Shown: piece after piece, positions 1 through 8,549 of the stretch | Numbering within the stretch: the first letter of the stretch is position 1 | Layout of the letters: every line of letters starts with the position of its first letter | Source: Vulcanimicrobiota bacterium | GTDB lineage: Bacteria; Vulcanimicrobiota; Vulcanimicrobiia; Vulcanimicrobiales; Vulcanimicrobiaceae | Assembly (NCBI GenBank): GCA_027459845.1 | Contig: DAIDGS010000128.1 | Location: 1-38,268 of the forward strand | DNA length: 38,268 nt | Reading direction: 5' to 3' | The notes under the pieces: model-generated | The model's database searches: none | What the model was told of the DNA's origin: nothing | Seen by the model: only the letters and a program-made list of their open reading frames with translations | Translations under genes and position numbers: made by a program

Positions 1-130
1 CGGCCTTCTTGCGTCCGCCGGCCGCTTTCTTGCGACCGCCGGCGGCTTTCTTACGACCGCCCGCAGCCTTCTTGCGCGTCGCCTTCTTGCGGGTTCCGGC
101 AGCCTTCTTACGGCCACCCGCCGCTTTGCG
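1..130 (-). repeat. 21-bp tandem repeats coding AAGGRKK units
   Basis: The coding strand repeats a 21-bp unit for the seven residues A-A-G-G-R-K-K, nearly perfect in the copies closest to the window edge and decaying towards the start of the gene. The array continues past the left edge. Such repeats can expand and contract by slippage, so the tail length may vary between strains. Confidence 0.7.
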
Positions 131-199
131 ACGAGCCTTCCGGCGCGGTTTCTTTTCTTCGGCCATCGTTCCGCCGTTCATCATGGTATCGGAGTCCAT
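1..199 (-). CDS. Histone H1-like lysine/alanine-rich DNA-binding protein, 5' part only
   Basis: This reading frame starts at an ATG at 199 on the minus strand, 5 nt after a perfect AGGAGG (205-210), and runs off the left edge of the window. The visible 66 residues begin with a short neutral/acidic head (MDSDTMMNGGTMAEEKK) and then become a highly basic low-complexity tail built from AAGGRKK-type units. Such tails occur in bacterial histone H1-like proteins and on HU proteins of several phyla, where they bind DNA or nucleic acid non-specifically. No folded domain is visible in the part present, so an HU-type domain further downstream cannot be excluded. An internal ATG at 166 (MAEEKK) is an alternative start but has no comparable ribosome site. 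It is divergent from topA. Confidence 0.75.
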   Translation of the reverse strand, partial: MDSDTMMNGGTMAEEKKPRRKARRKAAGGRKKAAGTRKKATRKKAAGGRKKAAGGRKKAAGGRKKA

Positions 200-210
200 T
201 CATTCCTCCT

Positions 211-226
211 CGTCCCCCGGGGGACG
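211..226. promoter_or_regulatory. 16-bp perfect palindrome upstream of the histone-like gene
   Basis: The sequence CGTCCCCCGGGGGACG equals its own reverse complement. It lies directly upstream of the AGGAGG ribosome site of the minus-strand gene, within its probable 5' leader. It may be an operator, or in RNA a short hairpin next to the ribosome site; the sequence does not decide which. Confidence 0.45.
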
Positions 227-267
227 ACAAGCGTTATTGGACAGCGCACTATCGGCGCTTTGAGCGC

Positions 268-296
268 ATCATAGAGGATTTTCGCCAATCATGCAA
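268..296 (-). promoter_or_regulatory. Probable sigma-70-type promoter for the histone-like gene
   Basis: Reading the minus strand, TTGCAT (296-291) and TATGAT (273-268) are separated by 17 bp, giving a start of transcription near 261 and a leader of about 60 nt. The -10 is strong and the -35 is moderate. No experimental support. Confidence 0.45.
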
Positions 297-299
297 ATT

Positions 300-360
300 C
301 GCGCGCACGCGCGCGCCGCAGACGCGTTCGCCGCAGCGCGCGCGCTCGCGCGCACGGCGC
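300..360. other. Alternating purine-pyrimidine GC tracts (Z-DNA-prone)
   Basis: Three runs of strictly alternating purine and pyrimidine (300-316, 336-345 and 347-356) lie in the short region between the histone-like gene and topA. Runs of alternating CG are the classic sequences that flip to left-handed DNA under negative supercoiling. The function here is inference. Confidence 0.4.
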
Positions 361-382
361 GAAAAGGCCGTACTGGCGCGGT

Positions 383-412
383 TTGCCCGGCGCTTGACCC
401 CGGGGGTATACT
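383..412 (+). promoter_or_regulatory. Probable topA promoter giving a leaderless transcript
   Basis: TTGCCC (383-388) and TATACT (407-412) are spaced by 18 bp. Transcription would start about 7 nt after the -10, that is at or next to the GTG at 420, and there is no good Shine-Dalgarno site before that GTG. This points to a leaderless mRNA for topA. Confidence 0.5.
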
Positions 413-419
413 TAGGCCC

Positions 420-2573
420 GTGAAAAAGCCGCTGATCATCGTGGAGTCGCCGACCAAGGCGCGCACGATCAAGAAGTTCTTGCCGGCGCGCTATGCCGTC
501 AAGGCATCGGTCGGGCACGTCCGCGACCTGCCGAAGAGCACGCTCGGGGTCGACGTCGAGCACGATTTCACACCGCGCTACCTAACCATCAAAGGCAAGG
601 GCGACGTGATCAAGGAGCTCAAAAGCGCGGTCAAATCGGCCAGCGACGTGTTCCTCGCGACCGACCCCGACCGCGAGGGCGAGGCGATCGCGTGGCACCT
701 CGCCGAGTTGCTGAAGCTGGAGAATCCCAAGCGGGTCGAGTTGCACGAGATCACCAAAGAAGCCGCGCTCGCCGCCTTGGCCGAGCCGCACCACATCGAC
801 ATGGATCGCGTCAACGCGCAGCAGGCGCGCCGGATTCTCGACCGGTTGGTCGGCTACAAGATATCGCCGTTGCTCTGGGCTAAAGTCCGCGGCGGCCTGT
901 CGGCCGGGCGGGTGCAGTCCGTGGCGGTGCGTCTGATCGTCGATCGCGAACGCGAGATCACCGCGTTCAAGACCCGCGAGTATTGGTCGCTCACCGCGCA
1001 CGTGGCGACCGCCGCCAACCTCGAGTTGCGCTTTCCGGCCGAGTTGGTCGCGCACCGCGGGGAGAAGGTCGAACTCGCGACCGAGAGCGACGTGAAGGCG
1101 GTGCTGGCGGCGCTGGAGGGCGCGCAGTACCGGGTGGCTGCGATCAAGCGCCGCGAAGTGCGGCGCAACGCACCGGCGCCGTTCACCACATCGACGCTGC
1201 AGCAGGAGGCTTCGCGCAAGTTGCGGATGCGGGTGCGGCGGACGATGCAGGTGGCGCAAGCGCTCTACGAAGGCGTCGATCTGGGCAGCGAAGGTACGGT
1301 CGGCCTCATCACCTATATGCGTACCGACTCCACGCGCCTGAGCGATCAGGCGCGCGAGAGCGCGCGCGAGTTCATTCACGCGACCTACGGCGAAGCATTC
1401 CACGGCGGCCGCACGCACAAAGTTAAGGAAGGCGCGCAGGACGCCCACGAAGCGATTCGCCCGACGTCGGTGCTGCGCACCCCGCAGCACGTCGCGCATC
1501 TGCTCAAGCGCGACGAACTGCGGCTCTACAGCTTGATCTGGGAGCGGTTCGTCGCGTCGCAGATGTCGGCCGCCGTGCTCGATCAGACGACCGTCGACGT
1601 GAGCGCCGCAGAGTACACCTTCCGCGCGACCGGAACGGTGATGAAGTTCGCCGGCTTCACCAAGGTGTACGAAGAGGGGCGCGACGACGAGCCGGCGGCG
1701 CTCGAACCCGCCGCCAACGGCGCCGCCAAGGGTAAGGGCAAGGTGCGCCTGCCCGAGCTGCACGACGGTGAAACGCTGGACTGCGAGCGGCTCGAACCCA
1801 AGCAGCACTTCACCGAACCGCCTCCCCGCTATACCGAAGCGTCGCTGGTCAAGGCGTTGGAAGACAACGGCATCGGCCGTCCCTCGACCTACTCGACGAT
1901 CGTCGACACGGTGCAGTCGCGCGGCTACGTGACGCAGGTCGAGCGGCGCTTCATGCCGACCGAGATCGGGTTCGTGGTCAACGACTTGCTGGTCGAACAC
2001 TTCCCTCAAATCGTGAACCTGCGTTTTACCGCCTCGATGGAGGGCGATCTCGACAAGGTGGCCGACGGCCACGAAGACTGGGTCGGACTGCTCAAGGCGT
2101 TCTACGGACCGTTCGCGAGCGAACTCGTGGAAGCCGAAAAGAAGCTGCCGCGCCTGCAGATCGCCGACGAGCCGACCGACGAGGTCTGCCCGAACTGCGC
2201 GCGCCCGATGGTCATCAAGACCGGGCGCTTCGGAAAGTTCATCTCGTGCACCGGTTATCCCGAGTGCAAGACGACCAAACCGATCGTCAAAGACACCGGT
2301 GCGAAGTGCCCCAAGGACGGCGGCGCGATCGTGGAGCGTCGCTCGCGCAAGGGGCGCACGTTCTACGGCTGCGCGAACTATCCTAAGTGCGACTTCGTGT
2401 CGTGGGATCGCGTGATCGCGCAAGCCTGCCCGGTCTGCGGGTCGTACGTGACCGCCAAGGCGCGCCGCGGCGGCAACGTGCGTTACGAGTGCGCCGCCGA
2501 TCGCGAGCACGACGTGTCGGCGTTGGCGCCGGCCGGCTCCGACGAGGCCGCGCTCGAACCGGCCGCCACCTAA
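420..2573 (+). CDS. topA: DNA topoisomerase I (type IA)
   Basis: This enzyme relaxes negative supercoils by passing one strand through a transient break. The 717-residue protein begins with a Toprim domain (VKKPLIIVESPTKA at the start, then an acidic DPDREGE motif). The type IA core has the active tyrosine at about residue 299 in GLITYMRTDS. The C-terminal part carries three zinc-ribbon-like units from about residue 590: two four-cysteine units (CPNC...C...C and CPKD...C...C) and a third with three cysteines and a possible histidine ligand. I chose the GTG at 420 because the family starts there; the frame stays open back to 291 but that extension is not conserved-looking. It leads a compact operon with trmFO, whose start lies 4 nt after the topA stop. 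Confidence 0.97.
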   Translation: MKKPLIIVESPTKARTIKKFLPARYAVKASVGHVRDLPKSTLGVDVEHDFTPRYLTIKGKGDVIKELKSAVKSASDVFLATDPDREGEAIAWHLAELLKLENPKRVELHEITKEAALAALAEPHHIDMDRVNAQQARRILDRLVGYKISPLLWAKVRGGLSAGRVQSVAVRLIVDREREITAFKTREYWSLTAHVATAANLELRFPAELVAHRGEKVELATESDVKAVLAALEGAQYRVAAIKRREVRRNAPAPFTTSTLQQEASRKLRMRVRRTMQVAQALYEGVDLGSEGTVGLITYMRTDSTRLSDQARESAREFIHATYGEAFHGGRTHKVKEGAQDAHEAIRPTSVLRTPQHVAHLLKRDELRLYSLIWERFVASQMSAAVLDQTTVDVSAAEYTFRATGTVMKFAGFTKVYEEGRDDEPAALEPAANGAAKGKGKVRLPELHDGETLDCERLEPKQHFTEPPPRYTEASLVKALEDNGIGRPSTYSTIVDTVQSRGYVTQVERRFMPTEIGFVVNDLLVEHFPQIVNLRFTASMEGDLDKVADGHEDWVGLLKAFYGPFASELVEAEKKLPRLQIADEPTDEVCPNCARPMVIKTGRFGKFISCTGYPECKTTKPIVKDTGAKCPKDGGAIVERRSRKGRTFYGCANYPKCDFVSWDRVIAQACPVCGSYVTAKARRGGNVRYECAADREHDVSALAPAGSDEAALEPAAT

Positions 2574-2577
2574 CGGC

Positions 2578-3954
2578 GTGGAGCGGCTGCTGGTCGTCGG
2601 CGGCGGATTGGCCGGCTGCGAGGCCGCCTGGCAGGCGGCGCGCGCCGGCGTCGAGGTGACGTTGGTCGAGATGCGGCCGCTACGCTCCGGCCCGGCGCAC
2701 AAGACCGCGTCGCTTGCGGAACTGGTCTGCAGCAACTCGCTGCGCGGTGCGGCGCTCGAAAACGCCGTCGGACTGCTCAAAGAAGAACTCGCGCGGCTCG
2801 ACTCGCTGGTCGTCGGGGCGGCGCGGGCGAGCGCGGTGCCGGCCGGTGGTGCGCTGGCGGTCGATCGCGAGCGGTTTGCGGCCGAGATCGAGCGCCGCAT
2901 CGCCGCTCAATCGCGGATCGCGGTCGTCCGCGAGGAGCGCACCGAGATTCCGCTCGATCGCCCGTGCGTGGTCGCCTGCGGGCCGCTTCCGAGCGACGCC
3001 TTTCTCGCCGCGCTCGATCGGCTGCTGCAGTCGGTCGCCGGCGACGGTGCCGCGCGGCTGCACTACTTCGATGCCGCCTCGCCGATCGTGGCGGCCGACT
3101 CGATCGACGAGTCGGTCATGTATCGCAAGTCGCGCTACGAGAAGGGTGACGGCGACGACTACCTCAACATCCCGCTCGATCGCGGGCAGTACGCGCAGTT
3201 GATCGCCGATCTGCGCCGCCTGCCGCGTCACGAGCCCAAAGCGTTCGAGACCGAAACGCCGTATTTCGAGGGATGCCTGCCGATCGAAGCGATGGCCGAT
3301 CGCGGCGACGAGACCCTGCGCTACGGACCGCTCAAGCCGGTCGGGTTGCGCGATCCGCGTACCGGCCGCACGCCGTACGCCGTGGTGCAACTGCGCAAAG
3401 AGAATGCCGAGGGCAGCGCCTTCAACCTGGTCGGGTTTCAGACGCGGCTGACGTGGCCCGCGCAGAAGGAGGCCTTCGGGAAACTTCCGGGGTTGGCGCA
3501 CGCCGAGTGGTTGCGCCTTGGGGTCATGCACCGCAACACCTTCATCGACGCGCCGCGTCTGCTGGACGAACGTCTGCGCTTGCGCGGCACCGCCGCGCTC
3601 TACTTCGCCGGGCAGATCACCGGTGCCGAAGGCTACGTCGAGGCGGCGGCGTGCGGTGCGATGGCCGGAACGCATGCGGCGCGCGCCATGCTCGGCCTCG
3701 CCCCGGTCACCTTCCCGCGCGCCAGCGCCATGGGCGCGGTGATCGCGCACCTGCAGAACCGCACTACGCCGGACTTCCAGCCGGCCAACGTCACCTGGGC
3801 ACCGTTCCCACCGTTGGAGACGCCGATCCGCGAGAAGCGCGTGCGCCGCCGCGCGCTGGCCGAGCGCGCCCTGGCCGCGATCGACGCGCTGGCGACCGAA
3901 GTCGCGGCCGTGAAACCTGAGGGCCAAGCGGTGGGTATTGGCGCTCGAAGATGA
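2578..3954 (+). CDS. trmFO: Methylenetetrahydrofolate-tRNA-(uracil-5-)-methyltransferase TrmFO
   Basis: TrmFO makes 5-methyluridine at position 54 of the tRNA T-loop, using methylene-tetrahydrofolate as carbon donor and FAD as reductant. The 458-residue protein starts with a GTG and a GidA-type FAD-binding fold ([14 protein letters not shown], residues 6-19). The two cysteines used in catalysis in the family are present as C51 (LVCSNS) and C233 (FEGCLP). The C-terminal region [16 protein letters not shown] is the usual FAD-contact segment. The 4-nt gap after topA and the 4-nt ATGA overlap with hslV show one transcription unit. Homology to the larger GidA/MnmG is ruled out by length and by the TrmFO-specific cysteine motifs. 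Confidence 0.96.
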   Translation: MERLLVVGGGLAGCEAAWQAARAGVEVTLVEMRPLRSGPAHKTASLAELVCSNSLRGAALENAVGLLKEELARLDSLVVGAARASAVPAGGALAVDRERFAAEIERRIAAQSRIAVVREERTEIPLDRPCVVACGPLPSDAFLAALDRLLQSVAGDGAARLHYFDAASPIVAADSIDESVMYRKSRYEKGDGDDYLNIPLDRGQYAQLIADLRRLPRHEPKAFETETPYFEGCLPIEAMADRGDETLRYGPLKPVGLRDPRTGRTPYAVVQLRKENAEGSAFNLVGFQTRLTWPAQKEAFGKLPGLAHAEWLRLGVMHRNTFIDAPRLLDERLRLRGTAALYFAGQITGAEGYVEAAACGAMAGTHAARAMLGLAPVTFPRASAMGAVIAHLQNRTTPDFQPANVTWAPFPPLETPIREKRVRRRALAERALAAIDALATEVAAVKPEGQAVGIGARR

Positions 3955-4477
3955 AGATTCGATCGACGACCATTCTCGCGGTGCGCCGTGACGGCGCGCT
4001 GGCCATCGCCGGCGACGGCCAAGTCACGCTGGAGCGAACCATCGTCAAGCATGGGGCGCGTAAGGTCCGGCGCATCGCCGGCGGCAAGGTGTTGGCCGGT
4101 TTTGCCGGTTCGGCGGCCGACGGAATCGCGCTGCTCGAGAAGTTCGAGAAGAAGTTCGCCGAGTACAAGGACATCACGCGCGCGTCGGTCGAGCTGGCCA
4201 AGGACTGGCGGCAAGATCGCGCGCTGCGCCGGCTCGAAGCGTTGCTGATCGTGGGAACGCCCGACCACCTCTTCACGCTCTCGGGAACCGGCGACGTGAT
4301 CGAGCCCGACGAGGGCATCGCTGCGATCGGCAGCGGTGGCCCGTACGCGCAGGCCGCGGCCGCCGCGCTGTTGCGCCACACCACCCTCTCGGCCGAGGCG
4401 ATCGCGCGCGCGGCGCTCGGGATCGCCGGCGAGATCTGCATCTACACCAACGACGACGTGACCGTGGAGGTGCTGCC

Positions 4478-4481
<4 letters not shown>
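3951..4481 (+). CDS. hslV: ATP-dependent protease subunit HslV (ClpQ)
   Basis: HslV is the peptidase of the HslUV two-component protease, a double hexameric ring with proteasome-like N-terminal threonine active sites. The 176-residue protein aligns along its full length: TTILAVRR at the start, then [22 protein letters not shown], a central WRQDR, and [15 protein letters not shown]. Five residues (MKIRS) precede the presumed catalytic Thr6, so a short propeptide must be removed, as in CodW/ClpQ of Bacillus, whereas in E. coli only the initiator methionine goes. It overlaps trmFO by 4 nt and hslU by 4 nt, consistent with equal production with its partner. Confidence 0.96.
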
Positions 4482-5914
<1,433 letters not shown>

Positions 5915-5974
5915 GCCGCACGGCGCACCGGCGCGCCGCTCCGCGGCGATCCTACGCCGGCGATGCGGAAATAA

Positions 5975-5999
5975 GAGCGAGCTTAGAAAGTGCTCGCTC
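5975..5999 (+). terminator. Hairpin downstream of hslU
   Basis: GAGCGAGC and GCTCGCTC form a perfect 8-bp stem around a 9-nt loop, in the 123 bp between hslU and the next gene. There is no U-tract after it, so it may be a weak or Rho-assisted terminator or an mRNA-stabilising hairpin rather than a full intrinsic terminator. Confidence 0.4.
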
Positions 6000-6037
6000 G
6001 GAAGGTGCGCGGCCGGCCGCTTTGCAAAGGGGAGGCC

Positions 6038-6484
6038 ATGAAACTGCCTCGCCTTGCCCTCGTCGCCGCGACCGCTCTCGGCCTCGGTTTGGCCGCGTGC
6101 AACAACGGCAGCAACAACTCGTTCAATCCGGGGAACTGCACGCCGCCGGGCACGACCGTCATGGTCTATCCGATCCCGGGCGCGACCGGCGTCCCGGCCT
6201 CGACGCAGACGATCTACGTGGCCTCGGTCAGCAGCGCGCTCGCCAACGGCAACTACGGCACCGCGATCGCGCCGCCCAACGGCCTGCCCGTCTACAACGG
6301 CGGCAACTTCGTGCGCGTCTCGCCCTCGGCGGTTCCCAAACCGGCCGCCTCACCGAGCTTCGCCAATCCGTTCTACTACTCGTCCAACGTCGGCGGGCTC
6401 TCGGGCGGATCGACCTACTCGATCGGCTTCAATCAGAACGTAACCTGCATCCCGACCAACCTCGGGGCGTTCACGACGAACTAG
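6038..6484 (+). CDS. Small secreted lipoprotein of unknown function
   Basis: A 148-residue protein with a lipoprotein signal: MKLPRL, a hydrophobic stretch, then LGLAAC with the lipidated cysteine at residue 21. The mature part is rich in Asn, Gly, Ser and Pro, contains three further cysteines, and has a pattern of short hydrophobic strands ending in YSIGFNQNVTCIPTNLGAF, suggesting a small beta-sandwich; I recognise no family. The ATG at 6038 is chosen because an AAAGGGGAGG ribosome site (6026-6034) precedes it, although the frame is open from 5990. Its 3' end overlaps the convergent YhhN-family gene by 14 bp. Confidence 0.8.
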   Translation: MKLPRLALVAATALGLGLAACNNGSNNSFNPGNCTPPGTTVMVYPIPGATGVPASTQTIYVASVSSALANGNYGTAIAPPNGLPVYNGGNFVRVSPSAVPKPAASPSFANPFYYSSNVGGLSGGSTYSIGFNQNVTCIPTNLGAFTTN

Positions 6485-7124
6485 CCGCGATCGCACCGCG
6501 CGCGATCGCGATCTGTGCGCCGAAGTAGAGCAGCATCACGATCAGCCCGGTCGGGCGACCGTGCGGAAAGCCGGGCGCGAAGGTTGCGAATGCCAGCAGC
6601 GTGTCGGAGGCCATGAAGGCGACGCCGCCGCCGGCCAGCGCCGCGGCAGCCGTAGGACCGTTGCGTCCGGCGGCATCGATCGCGAACAGCGTCATGCCAC
6701 CCAAGAGGGCGCTGTAGAGCGCCAGCGGCAGTGCCAGCGCGCCGGCCTGTGGGTCGAGGATCGCGCCGACCGCCACGACGGCAAAGGCAATCGGCACCAC
6801 CAGCCACGGATGCCGCGCGACCGCTCCGGGACCGCGCCCAAGGTGCGCGAAGGCGATCATATAGGCGACGTGCATCGCGGCGAAGGCCGCCATGCCGAAC
6901 GCGAAGGCGCGCGTTCCGGGGAGCAGCAGCAGTGCGTCGCCGGCCGCCGCGCAGCACAACCCGATGCCGAGCGCGCGCGGAACCCGCGGCGCGCGCACCA
7001 CGACCGCGGCGGCGAGCAGCAGCGCGACCAACGGCTTGGTGACGAACCGCAGCGCGTGCCAGCCGAGTGCCTCCGCGGTCAGGTCGATCGCCGCAACGAG
7101 TGCCGCCGCCCAAACTAGGTCCAT
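6471..7124 (-). CDS. YhhN/TMEM86-family integral membrane protein (lysoplasmalogenase-like)
   Basis: A 217-residue, almost wholly hydrophobic protein with about seven or eight membrane helices. Family hallmarks seen are TKPLVALLLAAAVV near residue 30, CAAAGDALLLLPG with the conserved Gly-Asp, FAAMHVAYMIAFAH, and ASDTLLAF near the C-terminus. Characterised members (human TMEM86B, Legionella enzyme) hydrolyse the vinyl-ether bond of lysoplasmalogens; whether this protein does so is inference. The start ATG at 7124 has no clear ribosome site. It lies 50 bp from, and divergent to, def. Confidence 0.8.
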   Translation of the reverse strand: MDLVWAAALVAAIDLTAEALGWHALRFVTKPLVALLLAAAVVVRAPRVPRALGIGLCCAAAGDALLLLPGTRAFAFGMAAFAAMHVAYMIAFAHLGRGPGAVARHPWLVVPIAFAVVAVGAILDPQAGALALPLALYSALLGGMTLFAIDAAGRNGPTAAAALAGGGVAFMASDTLLAFATFAPGFPHGRPTGLIVMLLYFGAQIAIARGAIAASSS

Positions 7125-7174
7125 GGCCGGCGTTTCGCCGCGGAGGCGGCGGCGTACCCGTCGAAGACCTCGCG

Positions 7175-7711
7175 ATGCCCTACGTCCGCGAAATCGTTCA
7201 AGACGGCCATCCGACCCTGCGGAAAGTAGCCAAACGGGTGGCGCCGGCCGAGATCGCCGATCCGCTCTTTCAGCAACTCATCGACGACATGTTTGCGACG
7301 ATGTACGCCGCGCCCGGCGTCGGCTTGGCGGCACCGCAGGTGAACGTCTCGAAGCGGCTCTTCGTGATGGACGTGCACGACGACGAGCACGAACCCGCGG
7401 TCGTGATCAATCCCAAGATCGAACGCGCCGAAGACGAGGTCGAACTGAACGAAGGCTGCCTCTCGGTGCTCGGCTACGTCGGCGAGATCACGCGCTTTGC
7501 GACCGTCGCCGTGAGCGGACTGGACCGTTACGGCAACAAGCTGCGCATCGCCGGCGACGGGTTGCTGGCGCAGTGCCTGCAGCATGAGATCGATCACCTC
7601 AACGGCGTGCTCTACATCGACCGCGCGCGCAACCTGCGCCCGGCGGTCGCCGAGGATGACACCGACGACGAAGACGAGGCGGTCGCGGAGGCGGCGCCGG
7701 CCGGATCGTAG
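7175..7711 (+). CDS. def: Peptide deformylase
   Basis: Removes the formyl group from the N-terminal methionine of new proteins. All three motifs of the family are present: GVGLAAPQ (motif 1), EGCLS with the metal-binding cysteine (motif 2), and QHEIDHLNG with the two metal-binding histidines and catalytic glutamate (motif 3). The protein is 178 residues and ends in an acidic tail (EDDTDDEDEAVAEA) that is not part of the fold. ATG 7175 (MPYVREIVQ) fits the family start; the open frame upstream to 7067 overlaps the divergent gene and is unlikely to be translated. fmt starts 4 nt after its stop, the classic def-fmt pair. Confidence 0.96.
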   Translation: MPYVREIVQDGHPTLRKVAKRVAPAEIADPLFQQLIDDMFATMYAAPGVGLAAPQVNVSKRLFVMDVHDDEHEPAVVINPKIERAEDEVELNEGCLSVLGYVGEITRFATVAVSGLDRYGNKLRIAGDGLLAQCLQHEIDHLNGVLYIDRARNLRPAVAEDDTDDEDEAVAEAAPAGS

Positions 7712-7715
7712 CCCC

Positions 7716-8549
7716 GTGAAAGCCCTGTTCTTCGGTACCAGCGCGTTCGCCGTGCCGAGCCTGCGTGCGGTCGCCGAGCGCTGCGACCTGCGCGCGGTCG
7801 TCACGCAGCCGGATCGGCCGGCTGGACGCGGGCAGCGCCTGACGCCTTCACCGGTTAAGCTCGAAGCGCAGCGGCTCGGTATCGCCGTGCGCGAACCCGC
7901 GCGCCTGAGCGAGGTTGCGGTCGACGCCGCGCGCGAGGGTTACGACCTCTTCGCGCTGGCCGCGTACGGACGCATCCTTCCGCCGGCGCTATTGGCGGTA
8001 CCGGCGCGCGGTGCGCTCAACGTGCATCCTTCGCTGCTGCCGCGCTATCGCGGGGCGACGCCGATCCAGAGCGCGTTGCGCGACGGCGCCACTGAGACCG
8101 GGGTCAGCATCATGCTGATGGATGCCGGAATGGATACCGGCGACATCGTGCTGCAGGAGGTGGTCACGATCGAACCGGGCGAGGATTACGGCCACCTGCA
8201 CGATCGCCTGGCAGACCGCGGTGCGGCGCTGTTGGCGCGCGCGTTGACGCTGGCCGCGGCGGGACCGCTGCCGCACCATCCGCAGCAGGGCACGCCGAGC
8301 GTGACGACGCCGATTCGCGCCGGCGACTTGGCTATCGACTGGTCATGGCCGCCGGCGAAGATCGTCGATTTCGTCCGCGCGTACGCGCCGGCTCCGGCCG
8401 CGCGGGCCGATCTCGACGGCGAACGCGTGAAGCTGCTGCGCGCGCACGTTGCGCCCGACGGCAGCCTGGCAATCGACGAACTGATCGCTCCCAATCGCGG
8501 TCGGATGAGTTACGCGGCCTACCGCCAACACCGGGCGGCCCTGCGATGA
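7716..8549 (+). CDS. fmt: Methionyl-tRNA formyltransferase
   Basis: Adds a formyl group from 10-formyl-tetrahydrofolate to initiator Met-tRNA. The N-terminal transferase domain has the catalytic Asn102 and His104 in LNVHPSLLPRYRG and Asp140 in MDAGMDTGDIV. The formyl-folate signature reads SLLPRYRGATPIQ, with Thr where most homologues have Ala. At 277 residues it is shorter than the usual 310 or so, because the C-terminal OB-like tRNA-binding domain is trimmed. The GTG at 7716 gives the canonical start (VKALFFGTSAFAVPSL). It overlaps rsmB by 4 nt (ATGA). Confidence 0.96.
   Translation: MKALFFGTSAFAVPSLRAVAERCDLRAVVTQPDRPAGRGQRLTPSPVKLEAQRLGIAVREPARLSEVAVDAAREGYDLFALAAYGRILPPALLAVPARGALNVHPSLLPRYRGATPIQSALRDGATETGVSIMLMDAGMDTGDIVLQEVVTIEPGEDYGHLHDRLADRGAALLARALTLAAAGPLPHHPQQGTPSVTTPIRAGDLAIDWSWPPAKIVDFVRAYAPAPAARADLDGERVKLLRAHVAPDGSLAIDELIAPNRGRMSYAAYRQHRAALR

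Noticed and set aside
394-412. TTGACC next to TATACT before topA as a promoter pair
   Set aside because: The spacer is only 7 bp, too short for sigma-70; TTGCCC at 383-388 with an 18-bp spacer fits better.
582-2900. Long open frame of 772 codons on the minus strand opposite topA
   Set aside because: The plus strand codes for an unmistakable topoisomerase I; the opposite frame is Arg/Leu/Ala-rich with no domain, as expected in GC-rich DNA.
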